From: Pseudomonas viridiflava
GTDB taxonomy: Bacteria; Pseudomonadota; Gammaproteobacteria; Pseudomonadales; Pseudomonadaceae
Length of the DNA: 64,000 nucleotides
Assembly (NCBI RefSeq): GCF_900580865.1
Contig: NZ_UTBZ01000219.1
Span: forward strand, 1 to 64,000
Reading direction: 5' to 3'
The notes below the pieces were generated by a model. That model saw only the letters and a list, made by a program, of their open reading frames with translations, was not told the DNA's origin and ran no database searches. Position 1 is the stretch's first letter. The number at the start of each line of letters is the position of its first letter. The position numbers and the translations under genes were made by a program. Shown here piece by piece: positions 1-8,594 of this stretch.

Positions 1-310
1 GAGACGGCCTGCCAGCCGACCAATCCTCTGTCTGATGTACTCAATCCAATTGTGGGAGCGAGCTTGCTCGCGAAGACGGCCTGCCAGCCGACCAATCCTC
101 TGTCTGATGTACTCAATCCAATTGTGGGAGCGAGCCTGCTCGCGAAGACGGCCTGACAGCCGACCAATCCTCTGTCTGACGTACTCAATCCAATTGTGGG
201 AGCGAGCTTGCTCGCGAAGACGGCCTGCCAGCCGACCAATCCTCTGTCTGATGTACTCAATCCAATTGTGGGAGCGAGCCTGCTCGCGAAGACGGCCTGC
301 CAATCGACCG
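1..310 (+). repeat. 72-bp tandem array of REP-containing units
   Basis: The hairpin core TGTGGGAGCGAGC recurs at 51, 123, 195 and 267, exactly 72 bp apart and always in the same orientation. The roughly 47-bp spacers between cores are almost identical, and partial units lie at both ends. Because 72 is divisible by three, one frame stays open through the array and gives a spurious 24-residue protein repeat. The array continues past the left window edge, so its full copy number is unknown. Confidence 0.95.
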
Positions 311-351
311 GTTTCCAGCCGTCTGGCCTCAACCCGACAGCGCGCTCGGTC

Positions 352-1557
352 TCATTCGGCTCTTGGAAAGCCATGTCCCCGAGCTTTGATCGCTACTGAC
401 AGGGTCAATACCAACAATCCCGCGACAATCCACGGAAATATCCCCACACCAAGGTTCCCCAGCAACAAACCACCCACCAACCCACCGCCCGCAATCCCGA
501 CATTCCACAGCGTAACCAACATCGATTGCGCCGTATCGGCAGCCTCTTTCGCAGCTTTCGCCGAGGCGGTTTGCAGCAGCGAGGGCATGGCGCCAAACGC
601 CAGGCCCCAAACAGCGGTGGCGATATACACCACGCTCGGCGAGTCGCGCCACAGGGCCAGCGCTATCGCTGCGAGCATGAACAACCCGGCACTGATCATC
701 ACCAACTCGCGTAGCCAACGGTCAATCAGGCTGCCGACGATCCACAGGCTCAGTACTGAAGCGAGCCCGAATACCAGTAGCACGCGGTCGACACTGGCAT
801 CGAGTCCGGAAGGCTGCAGGAACGGGGCGATGTAGGTGTAGAGCAAGTTGTGCGCAACGACGTAGGTGAGGGTGACGAACAATACCGATCGCACGCCCGG
901 CAAGGTAAACACCTGACGCAGCGGCATGCGGTTTCCCACGCGTTCGCCGGCGAAGTCCGGTACTTGCCAGCGCACCCAGACCACCAGCACAACGGTCAGC
1001 CCGGTCATGATGGCGAAGCTCAGGCGCCAGCCGACCAGGGTGCCCAGCAGCGTGCCGGCGGGTATTCCCAGCGACAGCGCGATCGGTGCGCCGAGCATGG
1101 CCACGGTGATGGCGCGGCCTTGCAGGTGTGGCGCGACCATGCGGCTCGCGTATCCCGCCAGCAGTGCCCAAAGCAAACCGGCGAATACCCCGGCGATACA
1201 GCGTGCGATCAGGGTTAGCCAGTACAGCTCTGACAGAGCGGTGATGCTGTTGGCGATGGCAAAGCCGCCGATGGCGGACAGCAACAGCGGTCTGCGGCGC
1301 CAGCCGCGGGTGGCGATCGTCAAGGGAATTGCGGCGAGGATCGAGCCGATCGCGTACAGCGTGACCAATTGGCCGATCAGGGCTTGGGACACATTCAGGC
1401 CGCTGCTCATTTGCGGCAACAGACCGGCCGGCATGGCTTCGGTCATGACCGTAATGAATCCGGCTGTGGCCAGTGCCAATAGGGCACCGAAAGGTAATCG
1501 CTCGTGGCGATCGACAGGGTGTTCGAGTATGGGGCAACCGAGTTGGGCATCGTTCAT
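352..1557 (-). CDS. MFS transporter (sugar/drug efflux, DHA1-like)
   Basis: Inner-membrane secondary transporter of about 401 residues with roughly 12 hydrophobic segments. The region after TM1 (TEAMPAGLLPQMSSGLNVS) and the loop between TM2 and TM3 with basic residues resemble the AraJ/YdhP group of proton-driven exporters. The substrate cannot be read from sequence. An in-frame GTG at 1593 would add 12 residues; I prefer the ATG at 1557, which has GGATG about 8 nt upstream. The gene is divergent from a LysR regulator starting at 1676, so that regulator probably controls it. It is an ordinary transporter with no sign of truncation. Confidence 0.85.
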   Translation of the reverse strand: MNDAQLGCPILEHPVDRHERLPFGALLALATAGFITVMTEAMPAGLLPQMSSGLNVSQALIGQLVTLYAIGSILAAIPLTIATRGWRRRPLLLSAIGGFAIANSITALSELYWLTLIARCIAGVFAGLLWALLAGYASRMVAPHLQGRAITVAMLGAPIALSLGIPAGTLLGTLVGWRLSFAIMTGLTVVLVVWVRWQVPDFAGERVGNRMPLRQVFTLPGVRSVLFVTLTYVVAHNLLYTYIAPFLQPSGLDASVDRVLLVFGLASVLSLWIVGSLIDRWLRELVMISAGLFMLAAIALALWRDSPSVVYIATAVWGLAFGAMPSLLQTASAKAAKEAADTAQSMLVTLWNVGIAGGGLVGGLLLGNLGVGIFPWIVAGLLVLTLSVAIKARGHGFPRAE

Positions 1558-1633
1558 GAGCCGGCATCCATGTGCAGAGTTGACGAGGAGCACAGGGTAG
1601 GGCGCTGCACATCGGTGAAAAACGGGTTAAGGT

Positions 1634-1648
1634 TCCGAACATATCGGA
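1634..1648. promoter_or_regulatory. Candidate LysR operator between divergent genes
   Basis: TCCGA-N5-TCGGA is a perfect inverted repeat within the 118-bp gap between the MFS gene and the divergent LysR gene. Its position about 28 nt before the LysR start fits autoregulation plus control of the transporter. Binding is inferred, not shown. Confidence 0.35.
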
Positions 1649-1675
1649 CACGGATGTCGTTAATGGGAGGTTGGT

Positions 1676-2575
1676 ATGGATAGCCTGGGCAGTATTTCGG
1701 TGTTTGTTCAGGTCGCCGAGACGCGCAGTTTCACTGAGGCTGGCCGGCTGCAAGGGGTGTCATCGTCGGCGGTGGGCAAAAGTATTGCGCGGCTGGAAGC
1801 GCGACTCGGCGTGCGGTTGTTTCAACGCACCACTCGCAGCGTTACGTTGACCAGTGAAGGGGCATTGTTTCTGGAGCGCTGTCGCAAGATCCTCGCGGAA
1901 GTCGAAGCGGCGGAGTTCGAGTTGTGCGATGCGGCTGCGAAACCCCATGGCAAGCTGCGCATCAGCCTGCCACAGGTGCATGGACTGGTGATGCCGGTCA
2001 TGACCGAGTTCATGGCGTTGTATCCGCAGATTGAACTGGATCTGGATTTGACCGATCGCATGGTCGATGTGGTTGAAGAAGGCTTCGACGCTGTGATCCG
2101 TACCGGCAAACCGCGGGATTCTCGCTTGATGGCGCGACCGTTGGGCGAGTTTCACATGGTGCTGGTGGCCAGCCCGGCTTATCTGCAGCAACGCGGTGTG
2201 CCGCAAACGCCCGGCGATCTGGCGACTCATGCGTGCCTGCGGCATACGTTTCATGCCACCGGCAAACTGGAAGCCTGGCCGTTGATTCGCGCGGAGGGCG
2301 CCGCCGAGCCGACGTTGCCGACGCGGTTGGTCAGCACGTCCATAGAAGCGGTGAGCCACGCGGTGCTGGCCGGTATGGGCATTGCCTGTCTGCCGGATTT
2401 CATGACCCGCGAGGCCGAGGCGCAAGGGCGCTTGCGGCGGGTGCTCGATGCCCATCTGGAGCACACCGGGCAGTTCTGGGTGCTGTGGCCGTCCAGTCGC
2501 CATGCCACGGCGAAATTGCGCGTGTTCATCGATCATCTGGCGTTGCGACTTTTTCCCGCAACTGACGGTCGATAG
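1676..2575 (+). CDS. LysR-family transcriptional regulator
   Basis: A 299-residue DNA-binding regulator. Residues 1-60 form the winged helix-turn-helix (SFTEAGRLQGVSSSAVGKSI), followed by a linker helix and a two-lobed periplasmic-binding-like effector domain to about residue 290. The start has a strong GGGAGG ribosome site 7-8 nt upstream. It resembles the large CrgA/DsdC-like LysR group common in pseudomonads. Divergence from the MFS exporter at 352-1557 suggests it senses the exported compound or a precursor and controls that gene. The inducer is unknown. Confidence 0.9.
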   Translation: MDSLGSISVFVQVAETRSFTEAGRLQGVSSSAVGKSIARLEARLGVRLFQRTTRSVTLTSEGALFLERCRKILAEVEAAEFELCDAAAKPHGKLRISLPQVHGLVMPVMTEFMALYPQIELDLDLTDRMVDVVEEGFDAVIRTGKPRDSRLMARPLGEFHMVLVASPAYLQQRGVPQTPGDLATHACLRHTFHATGKLEAWPLIRAEGAAEPTLPTRLVSTSIEAVSHAVLAGMGIACLPDFMTREAEAQGRLRRVLDAHLEHTGQFWVLWPSSRHATAKLRVFIDHLALRLFPATDGR

Positions 2576-2667
2576 AGTTGTAACTGCTTTAAGACACTAA
2601 TCCATGCGCCGCGGGGGCGTGATCTGTTGCACAATACGCCCCGGACTGTTTTCTCTCAGGATGTTCA

Positions 2668-3528
2668 ATGTTGATTTCCACTCCCATGCGTGTTGTCGGG
2701 TTGGCGCTGTTGTTGACCGCTGTTGCCGGCTGTTCGAAAGACAAGCCGATGTATGAGCATGAGAACTTCGATGACTCTGGTACGTTTTCGCGCAATTATC
2801 CAGTGACCGATTCGGTCAGTTGCGAAGCGGCCCGGCGTGCATTGCTCAGCCAGGGCTACATCATCACCAGCAGCGACCCGAAACTGGTCAGCGGCCACAA
2901 GAGCTTCCAGCAAACCGGCGATACCCACATGGAGATCAGCTTCAACGTGGTCTGCGCCGATGACGGCAGTGCCGGGCACCATGCCACAATGTTCGCCAAC
3001 GCCTTGCAGGATCGCTACGCGCTGAAGAAAACCAACAACTCGGCCAGTCTCGGCGTGGGTGTGTTGGGTTCGGTGTCGATGCCGATCGGCTCGTCCGACG
3101 ATTCGATGGTCAAGGTGGCCAGCGAGACGGTGACGTCGCAGAAGTTCTATGAGCGCTTCTTCACGTTGGTGGAGTTGTTCCTGCCGGCGGAAGCAAAGAA
3201 AGCTGCGCACATTGAAGAGAAGCCGAAGGCTGACCTCGGCGTGCCTGAGGCGAAGGCGGCTCCGGCTGCGCTGGTGCCAACGCCGACTCCAACGCCTGCG
3301 CCCGCCGCAACCCCTGCGCCTGCAGCTGAGCCCGCTCCCGCACCTGCCGAGGTCGCGCCAGTGACGTCGGAACCGGTTGCGCCACCGGCAGAGGCCGCGC
3401 CGATCACTCCAGCACCGAGCGCAGAACCGGCGCCAGCATCGACGACCGAAACCATCACGCCACCGGCCAACCCGGACATCCCGCCGCCATCCGAGCCGAT
3501 TCCGGCGATGCCAGCATCCGGCCAATAA
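2668..3528 (+). CDS. DUF2242-family lipoprotein with Pro/Ala-rich tail
   Basis: A 286-residue predicted lipoprotein. A hydrophobic leader ends in a lipobox (TAVAGC, Cys about residue 22), so the mature protein should be lipid-anchored in the envelope. Residues about 30-180 form a globular domain that resembles the DUF2242 family. From about residue 200 to the end it becomes a low-complexity Pro/Ala/Glu-rich tail (APAPAAEPAPAPAEVAP-like). Such tails often span periplasm or cell wall, but no function is established. AGGAT lies 6 nt before the chosen ATG; a second Met at residue 7 is possible. It stands alone between a LysR gene and a REP hairpin. Confidence 0.8.
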   Translation: MLISTPMRVVGLALLLTAVAGCSKDKPMYEHENFDDSGTFSRNYPVTDSVSCEAARRALLSQGYIITSSDPKLVSGHKSFQQTGDTHMEISFNVVCADDGSAGHHATMFANALQDRYALKKTNNSASLGVGVLGSVSMPIGSSDDSMVKVASETVTSQKFYERFFTLVELFLPAEAKKAAHIEEKPKADLGVPEAKAAPAALVPTPTPTPAPAATPAPAAEPAPAPAEVAPVTSEPVAPPAEAAPITPAPSAEPAPASTTETITPPANPDIPPPSEPIPAMPASGQ

Positions 3529-3548
3529 ACCAGCCTCACCTCAAATCC

Positions 3549-3639
3549 CTGTGGGAGCGAGCCTGCTCGCGAAGACGGACTTTCAGTCACCTGTGTGCTG
3601 AATGGTTCGACGCCTTCGCGAGCAGGCTCGCTCCCACAG
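3549..3639. repeat. REP inverted pair
   Basis: CTGTGGGAGCGAGCCTGCTCGCGAA is followed after a unique loop by its inverse TTCGCGAGCAGGCTCGCTCCCACAG. It lies just after the DUF2242 gene and could act as a transcript 3' end. Confidence 0.9.
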
Positions 3640-3825
3640 TGGTTTTTGATGCACTTAAAATTTCGTTACATTCCCCTGACAAAATTCCCGCGATAAATTC
3701 CTGACCACCTGCTACGTTTTATTCATGAAGGCCGGGTTTCACTTTTCCTTCACACGAGCGCGTTAAGCTCGAGGCACTGGGCATTTGCTCAGGCCCATTC
3801 AAGAGAGCAGCAGGGGGATTACACG

Positions 3826-3912
3826 ATGGACGAATATCAAGAAGAGCTGCTCGAGTACCAAGCCTTTGAACTGGACCAACCCGAGCCAGCCGAAGACGCC
3901 ACCGAGCTTTAA
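3826..3912 (+). CDS. Small acidic protein, 28 residues
   Basis: A short ORF beginning MDEYQEELLEYQAFEL and ending in an acidic tail before TAA. A clear ribosome site (CAGGGGG) lies 8 nt before ATG, which is unusual for a chance ORF. Eleven of 28 residues are Asp or Glu and the first 16 could form an amphipathic helix. It sits alone between a REP pair and the convergent AraC gene, within about 300 bp that hold no other gene. Function is unknown. I infer it is real from the ribosome site and codon make-up; ribosome profiling or conservation would settle it. Confidence 0.55.
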   Translation: MDEYQEELLEYQAFELDQPEPAEDATEL

Positions 3913-3946
3913 CTTGCAGCTTGAAGCTTGTAACTCGCAGCTGCTT

Positions 3947-4987
3947 TTATGCCGTTTTTCGGTGACTGCGGCGGAATTCGCCGGGCGTCTGGCCGCTCCA
4001 GCGTTTGAAGGCTCGCTGGAACGCTTCGGCTGAGGCGAAACCCAGCAGGTAGGCGATCTCGCCGAATGCCAGTTCGGTATCGCGGATGTAAGTCATCGCC
4101 AGATCCCGGCGCGTGTCGTTGAGGATCGCGCGAAACTGCGTGCCTTCCTCGGCCAGTTTGCGCCGCAAGGTCCAGGTCGGCAGCTTCAGACGTGCCGCCA
4201 CTTCCTCAAGGTCGGGCTCGCGGCCACCATTGAGCAACGGCCCCAACAGCTGAGTGATGCGTTCGCGCAGGCTGCGGGTGCGGGTCAACTGCTCCAGTTC
4301 CCGTTCACACAGTTGCAGCAGATGCCGCCAGGTACTCGGGCAATGCTCGGGGTTACGCAGTGCGAGGCTGTTGAGGTTCAGGCGCAGTTGATTGCGCTCG
4401 GCGCCGAACTGGATCGGGCAATCACCCAGCAAGCAATAAGACTCGCGGTAATCCGGCGCTTCGAATTCGATGTCGATGCGTTCAGCGCGCAGCGGCTCGC
4501 GGCTGACACTGGAGAGCTGATGCAGCCATCCGGCGATGATCGAGTCCACCACAAAGCGGTTATAGGCGTTGTACGGGCTGATCGAATAGAAACGCAGCCA
4601 CGCGCCATGGGCATCTTCGTGGAAGCTGGACTGACCGCGATAGTTGGAACCGTACAACGCCTCGAAACGGATCAGACAGCGCGCCGCCTCGCGCACGGTC
4701 GGCGCTTGTGCGGCGGTGACGCCGGCCAGCCCGGCCTGGCTCAGGCGACTGAGCTGGCCCATGCGCAGGCCCAGCGCCGAATTGCCGGTCAACTGAATCG
4801 CCGCGTGGCCCAAGCGCATATAGCGCGGAATCGACAAACGTGCGCCGGCCTCCGCCAGGCGTGCGGGATCCAGGCCATATTGCTCCAGCAGCGGCTGCGG
4901 ATCGACCGCATGACTGCGCACGGCATCGGCGAGGCTGTGAACGAAGCCCACCGACAGATCCCCAAGACGCATCGGCAGCGGCTTCAT
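3947..4987 (-). CDS. AraC-family transcriptional regulator
   Basis: A 346-residue regulator. The N-terminal portion (about 20-210) matches the arabinose-binding-like domain of the OruR/ArgR-type AraC group. The C-terminal portion (about 240-340) holds two helix-turn-helix motifs, the second in FGEIAYLLGFASAEAFQRAF followed by the typical W.G.TP.EFR ending. It starts 3 nt after the stop of the nitrilase-like gene on the same strand, so the two form an operon. The ligand is unknown. Control of its own operon is the simplest guess. Confidence 0.9.
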   Translation of the reverse strand: MKPLPMRLGDLSVGFVHSLADAVRSHAVDPQPLLEQYGLDPARLAEAGARLSIPRYMRLGHAAIQLTGNSALGLRMGQLSRLSQAGLAGVTAAQAPTVREAARCLIRFEALYGSNYRGQSSFHEDAHGAWLRFYSISPYNAYNRFVVDSIIAGWLHQLSSVSREPLRAERIDIEFEAPDYRESYCLLGDCPIQFGAERNQLRLNLNSLALRNPEHCPSTWRHLLQLCERELEQLTRTRSLRERITQLLGPLLNGGREPDLEEVAARLKLPTWTLRRKLAEEGTQFRAILNDTRRDLAMTYIRDTELAFGEIAYLLGFASAEAFQRAFKRWSGQTPGEFRRSHRKTA

Positions 4988-4990
4988 GGC

Positions 4991-6121
4991 TTACAACCAG
5001 ATGTTCAGCAAACGCGCGCCACGGGCCTCGCCATCGGCGAACTGCTGACCGTTGCTGCTGAGGAAACTCTGACCGGAGCTGGCCTTGTCCCAGAACTGTC
5101 CGCGCAGGAACACGCTGATGCCGGCAATCGCCCGACTGCTCGGCGGTTGAGCGGTCAGCGTCAACCGGTGCCAGGCCTGTCCTTCGGTGACTTCACCGGG
5201 TTTGAGGCTGACCGAGCCCGGTGTACTTGAACCCTTGTAGCCGCGCCACGGTTGGTTCCACGCCCCCTGACCGAGCACTTGCGCCGGCACCGCGATCAGT
5301 TGTGCGTGTTGCTCGTCGAGTTGGCGGTAGTTGTCCGGATACCAACTGTCGCTGCCAATCAGCACGCCAAGGCGTCCGGCCGGGGTTTCGACCACGTTGA
5401 GCGCGTGTTTGTCTGCGCTTTCGAGCACCTCGCGCTGATCGAACACCGGGTGCATCTGCCGCTGCGGCTGGCCAAGCGGCACGCCATCGCGACCGAACAC
5501 TACGCTGCTGTTGAACAGGGCGCCGCTGCCGGGCTTGAGCTGGCCGTCACGGATGCTCGGTTCCGGCAGCACGATCGAACCGGCCACCAGGGTCACGTGA
5601 AACTCTTTGGCCAGACCACCGAACAGTGCCTGGTAATCCTTGGCCATGGCCTTGGATTTCATCCGCAGGTACGCGTCATTGAGGCGGTCGCTGCCGTTGG
5701 CACTGAGCCAGGCGCGGGCGAACAACAACGGATTGCTCGCCGCCAGCCAGTTCATCGCCTCGGCGAGGGACGGCGCCTGATACAGCTCGTCTTTCTCGCC
5801 GCTGAGCAGCAGCCAGGTGCCGACGTTCTCCGGCAACACCACAACGGTTTTATCGTTCAGCAGGCCTTGATCCTGGGCTTGCTGCAGATAGGCCGCGAAT
5901 TTGCGGTGCAAGCGCTCGGGGCTTTGATAGTCGGTGGGAAACAGTTCGGGCTGGATGCCCAGCAGATTGCCGCGGTCGGCGGGGCTGCCCTGATCGACCG
6001 CAACATTTATGCGTAAGTCCGACAGGTAATGCCCGGCCGGCCGGTCCGCTGCCCACATGGCGTAGGTGGTCAGGGCGGCGACGAGGGCCATGGAGAAGAA
6101 CAGATACAAAAGTTTGCGCAT
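4991..6121 (-). CDS. Membrane-anchored nitrilase-like protein, probable pseudoenzyme
   Basis: A 376-residue protein with one N-terminal hydrophobic segment (residues 4-24), so it is likely anchored with its main domain in the periplasm. The rest resembles the carbon-nitrogen hydrolase fold: VVVLPENVG carries the expected catalytic Glu (E98). The usual Cys motif (GxxICxD) instead reads GVLIGSDSWYP (252-262), with Gly/Ser in place of Cys. The Lys region (around 221-223) reads RQM. Two of the three catalytic residues therefore appear missing. The ATG at 6121 is preferred over a TTG at 6133; neither has a strong ribosome site. It is operonic with the downstream AraC gene. A binding or sensor role is inference. 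Confidence 0.7.
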   Translation of the reverse strand: MRKLLYLFFSMALVAALTTYAMWAADRPAGHYLSDLRINVAVDQGSPADRGNLLGIQPELFPTDYQSPERLHRKFAAYLQQAQDQGLLNDKTVVVLPENVGTWLLLSGEKDELYQAPSLAEAMNWLAASNPLLFARAWLSANGSDRLNDAYLRMKSKAMAKDYQALFGGLAKEFHVTLVAGSIVLPEPSIRDGQLKPGSGALFNSSVVFGRDGVPLGQPQRQMHPVFDQREVLESADKHALNVVETPAGRLGVLIGSDSWYPDNYRQLDEQHAQLIAVPAQVLGQGAWNQPWRGYKGSSTPGSVSLKPGEVTEGQAWHRLTLTAQPPSSRAIAGISVFLRGQFWDKASSGQSFLSSNGQQFADGEARGARLLNIWL

Positions 6122-6329
6122 GAAAACCAACAACTACCGGGTACAGGGTATGGCGACTAGGGTAGGGCGCATGGCCCTGGTTGCCAAGGGGCACTGCGCA
6201 TTTGGATCAATAAGTTGTCAGTTACGGTCATTGAGTGACAGCGATGCGACTCTTAGTCTGTCGAACATGACTGACGGGCGCCGCAGAGCACCCGCAACTT
6301 TTCCGTGATTGCTCGTTGTGGAGTTACCG

Positions 6330-8369
6330 ATGACCGCCGCTCATTACCCGCACCTGTTGGCCCCGCTGGACCTGGGATTCACCACGCTGCGCAACCGCAC
6401 CCTGATGGGCTCGATGCACACCGGCCTGGAAGAAAAACCGGGTGGTTTCGAGCGCATGGCGGCGTACTTCGCCGAACGTGCCCGTGGCGGCGTTGGCCTG
6501 ATGGTCACTGGCGGTATCGGTCCGAACGACGAGGGTGGCGTGTACTCCGGTGCGGCCAAGCTGACCACCGAGGAAGAAGCGCTCAAGCACCGCATCGTCA
6601 CCCGCGCGGTGCACGACGCGGGCGGCAAGATCTGCATGCAGATTCTCCACGCCGGGCGTTATGCCTACAGCCCGAAGCAAGTGGCGCCGAGTGCGATTCA
6701 GGCGCCGATCAACCCGTTCAAGCCAAAAGAGCTGGACGAGGAAGGCATCGAGAAGCAGATCAGCGATTTCGTCACCTGTTCGGTACTGGCGCAGACCGCT
6801 GAGTACGACGGCGTCGAGATCATGGGCTCGGAAGGTTATTTCATTAACCAGTTCCTCGCCGCGCACACCAACCACCGCACCGACCGTTGGGGCGGCAGCT
6901 ACGAAAACCGTATGCGCCTGCCGGTGGAAATCGTTCGTCGCGTGCGTGAAGCGGTCGGCCCGAACTTCATCATTATTTTCCGTCTGTCGATGCTCGATCT
7001 GGTCGAGGGCGGCAGCACCTGGGATGAGATCGTCACCCTGGCCAAAGCCATCGAGCAGGCCGGTGCGACCATCATCAACACCGGTATCGGCTGGCACGAA
7101 GCGCGGATTCCGACCATCGCCACCAAAGTTCCGCGTGCGGCATTCAGCAAGGTCACGGCCAAGCTGCGTGGTTCGGTGGGCATTCCGCTGATCACCACCA
7201 ACCGTATCAACACCCCGGAAATCGCCGAGCAGATTCTCGCTGAAGGCGATGCCGACATGGTCTCGATGGCGCGGCCGTTCCTTGCCGACCCGGACTTCGT
7301 CAACAAGGCTGCCGAAGGTCGCGCCGACGAAATCAACACCTGCATCGGCTGCAACCAGGCGTGTCTTGACCACACCTTCGGCGGCAAGCTGACCAGTTGC
7401 CTGGTCAACCCGCGTGCCTGTCACGAGACCGAACTCAACTACTTGCCAGTGCAGCAGATCAAGAAGATTGCTGTGGTTGGCGCTGGCCCTGCCGGTTTGT
7501 CCGCCGCCACCGTGGCCGCCGAGCGCGGCCATCAGGTGACCTTGTTCGATTCGGCCAGTGAAATCGGCGGCCAGTTCAACATCGCCAAGCGTGTGCCGGG
7601 CAAGGAAGAGTTTTTCGAAACCCTGCGTTACTTCAAGCGCAAGCTGCAGACCACCCATGTTGAGGTGTGCCTGAATACTCGGGTTGATGTGGCGAAACTG
7701 GTTGAAGGCGGTTACGACGAAATCATCCTAGCCACCGGCATTGCCCCGCGTGTGCCGGCGATCCCGGGCGTCGACAACGCCAAGGTGCTGAGCTATCTGG
7801 ACGTGATCCTCGAGCGCAAACCGGTGGGCAAGCGCGTCGCGGTGATCGGCGCCGGCGGTATCGGTTTCGACGTCTCGGAATTCCTTGTGCACGAAGGCGT
7901 GGCCACCAGTCAGGATCGCGCCGCGTTCTGGAAAGAGTGGGGCATCGATACGCAACTGGAGGCTCGTGGTGGCGTCGCCGGGATCAAAGCCGCACCGCAC
8001 GCGCCGGCCCGTGAAGTGTTCCTGTTGCAGCGCAAGAAAACCAAGGTCGGCGATGGCCTCGGTAAAACCACTGGCTGGATTCACCGTACCGGTCTGAAGA
8101 ACAAGCAGGTGCAGATGCTCAACAGCGTCGAATACCTGAACATCGATGACCAAGGCCTGCACATCCGCATCGGTGAAACCGGCGAGCCGCAACTGCTGGC
8201 GGTGGACAATATCGTGATCTGCGCGGGGCAGGATCCGCTGCGCGAGCTGCACGACGGTCTGGTTGAAGCGGGGCAGAACGTGCACCTGATCGGTGGCGCA
8301 GATGTCGCGGCGGAGCTGGATGCCAAGCGCGCGATCAACCAGGGTTCGCGCCTCGCCGCTGAACTTTAA
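6330..8369 (+). CDS. fadH: NADPH-dependent 2,4-dienoyl-CoA reductase
   Basis: Reduces 2,4-dienoyl-CoA intermediates with NADPH during beta-oxidation of unsaturated fatty acids. At 679 residues it is close to E. coli FadH (672). Residues 1-330 are the Old-Yellow-Enzyme-like FMN barrel. Cys 338, 341, 345 and a later Cys in the CIGCNQAC..SCLVNP segment bind the 4Fe-4S cluster. VVGAGPAGLSAA near 382 is the FAD Rossmann motif and IGAGGIGFD near 507 belongs to the NADPH-binding domain. The ATG at 6330 has GGAG 6 nt upstream; an upstream TTG at 6309 lacks one. The 190-bp region before it has no other gene. It is monocistronic, ending in a REP pair. Confidence 0.95.
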   Translation: MTAAHYPHLLAPLDLGFTTLRNRTLMGSMHTGLEEKPGGFERMAAYFAERARGGVGLMVTGGIGPNDEGGVYSGAAKLTTEEEALKHRIVTRAVHDAGGKICMQILHAGRYAYSPKQVAPSAIQAPINPFKPKELDEEGIEKQISDFVTCSVLAQTAEYDGVEIMGSEGYFINQFLAAHTNHRTDRWGGSYENRMRLPVEIVRRVREAVGPNFIIIFRLSMLDLVEGGSTWDEIVTLAKAIEQAGATIINTGIGWHEARIPTIATKVPRAAFSKVTAKLRGSVGIPLITTNRINTPEIAEQILAEGDADMVSMARPFLADPDFVNKAAEGRADEINTCIGCNQACLDHTFGGKLTSCLVNPRACHETELNYLPVQQIKKIAVVGAGPAGLSAATVAAERGHQVTLFDSASEIGGQFNIAKRVPGKEEFFETLRYFKRKLQTTHVEVCLNTRVDVAKLVEGGYDEIILATGIAPRVPAIPGVDNAKVLSYLDVILERKPVGKRVAVIGAGGIGFDVSEFLVHEGVATSQDRAAFWKEWGIDTQLEARGGVAGIKAAPHAPAREVFLLQRKKTKVGDGLGKTTGWIHRTGLKNKQVQMLNSVEYLNIDDQGLHIRIGETGEPQLLAVDNIVICAGQDPLRELHDGLVEAGQNVHLIGGADVAAELDAKRAINQGSRLAAEL

Positions 8370-8383
8370 GCTCCTCCGCTGAA

Positions 8384-8478
8384 CCTGTGGGAGCGAGCCT
8401 GCTCGCGAAAGCGGAGTGTCAGCCAATACACATGTCGACTGACACGACGCCTTCGCGAGCAGGCTCGCTCCCACAGGG
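8384..8478. repeat. REP inverted pair
   Basis: CCTGTGGGAGCGAGCCTGCTCGCGA and its inverse flank a unique loop directly after fadH. Confidence 0.9.
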
Positions 8479-8517
8479 TTGTGTTGTTCACAGATTCGGT
8501 GAACACCACCAAACCAA

Positions 8518-8545
8518 TGTAGGAGTGAGCCTGCTCGCGATGGCG
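8518..8545 (+). repeat. Single REP variant
   Basis: TGTAGGAGTGAGCCTGCTCGCGA is an unpaired variant of the same family between fadH and the PLP-enzyme gene. Confidence 0.75.
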
Positions 8546-8594
8546 GCTCATGAGCGACTAGAATGCTGGCTCTGTCCAGATCGAATCGCCCCCC

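Noticed and set aside
1..310. CRISPR array
   Set aside because: Repeats are regularly spaced but the spacers are also identical, and there are no cas genes.
35..835. Open frame with 24-residue repeats
   Set aside because: It is translated REP array followed by antisense of the MFS gene; the repeat length of 72 bp alone keeps the frame open.
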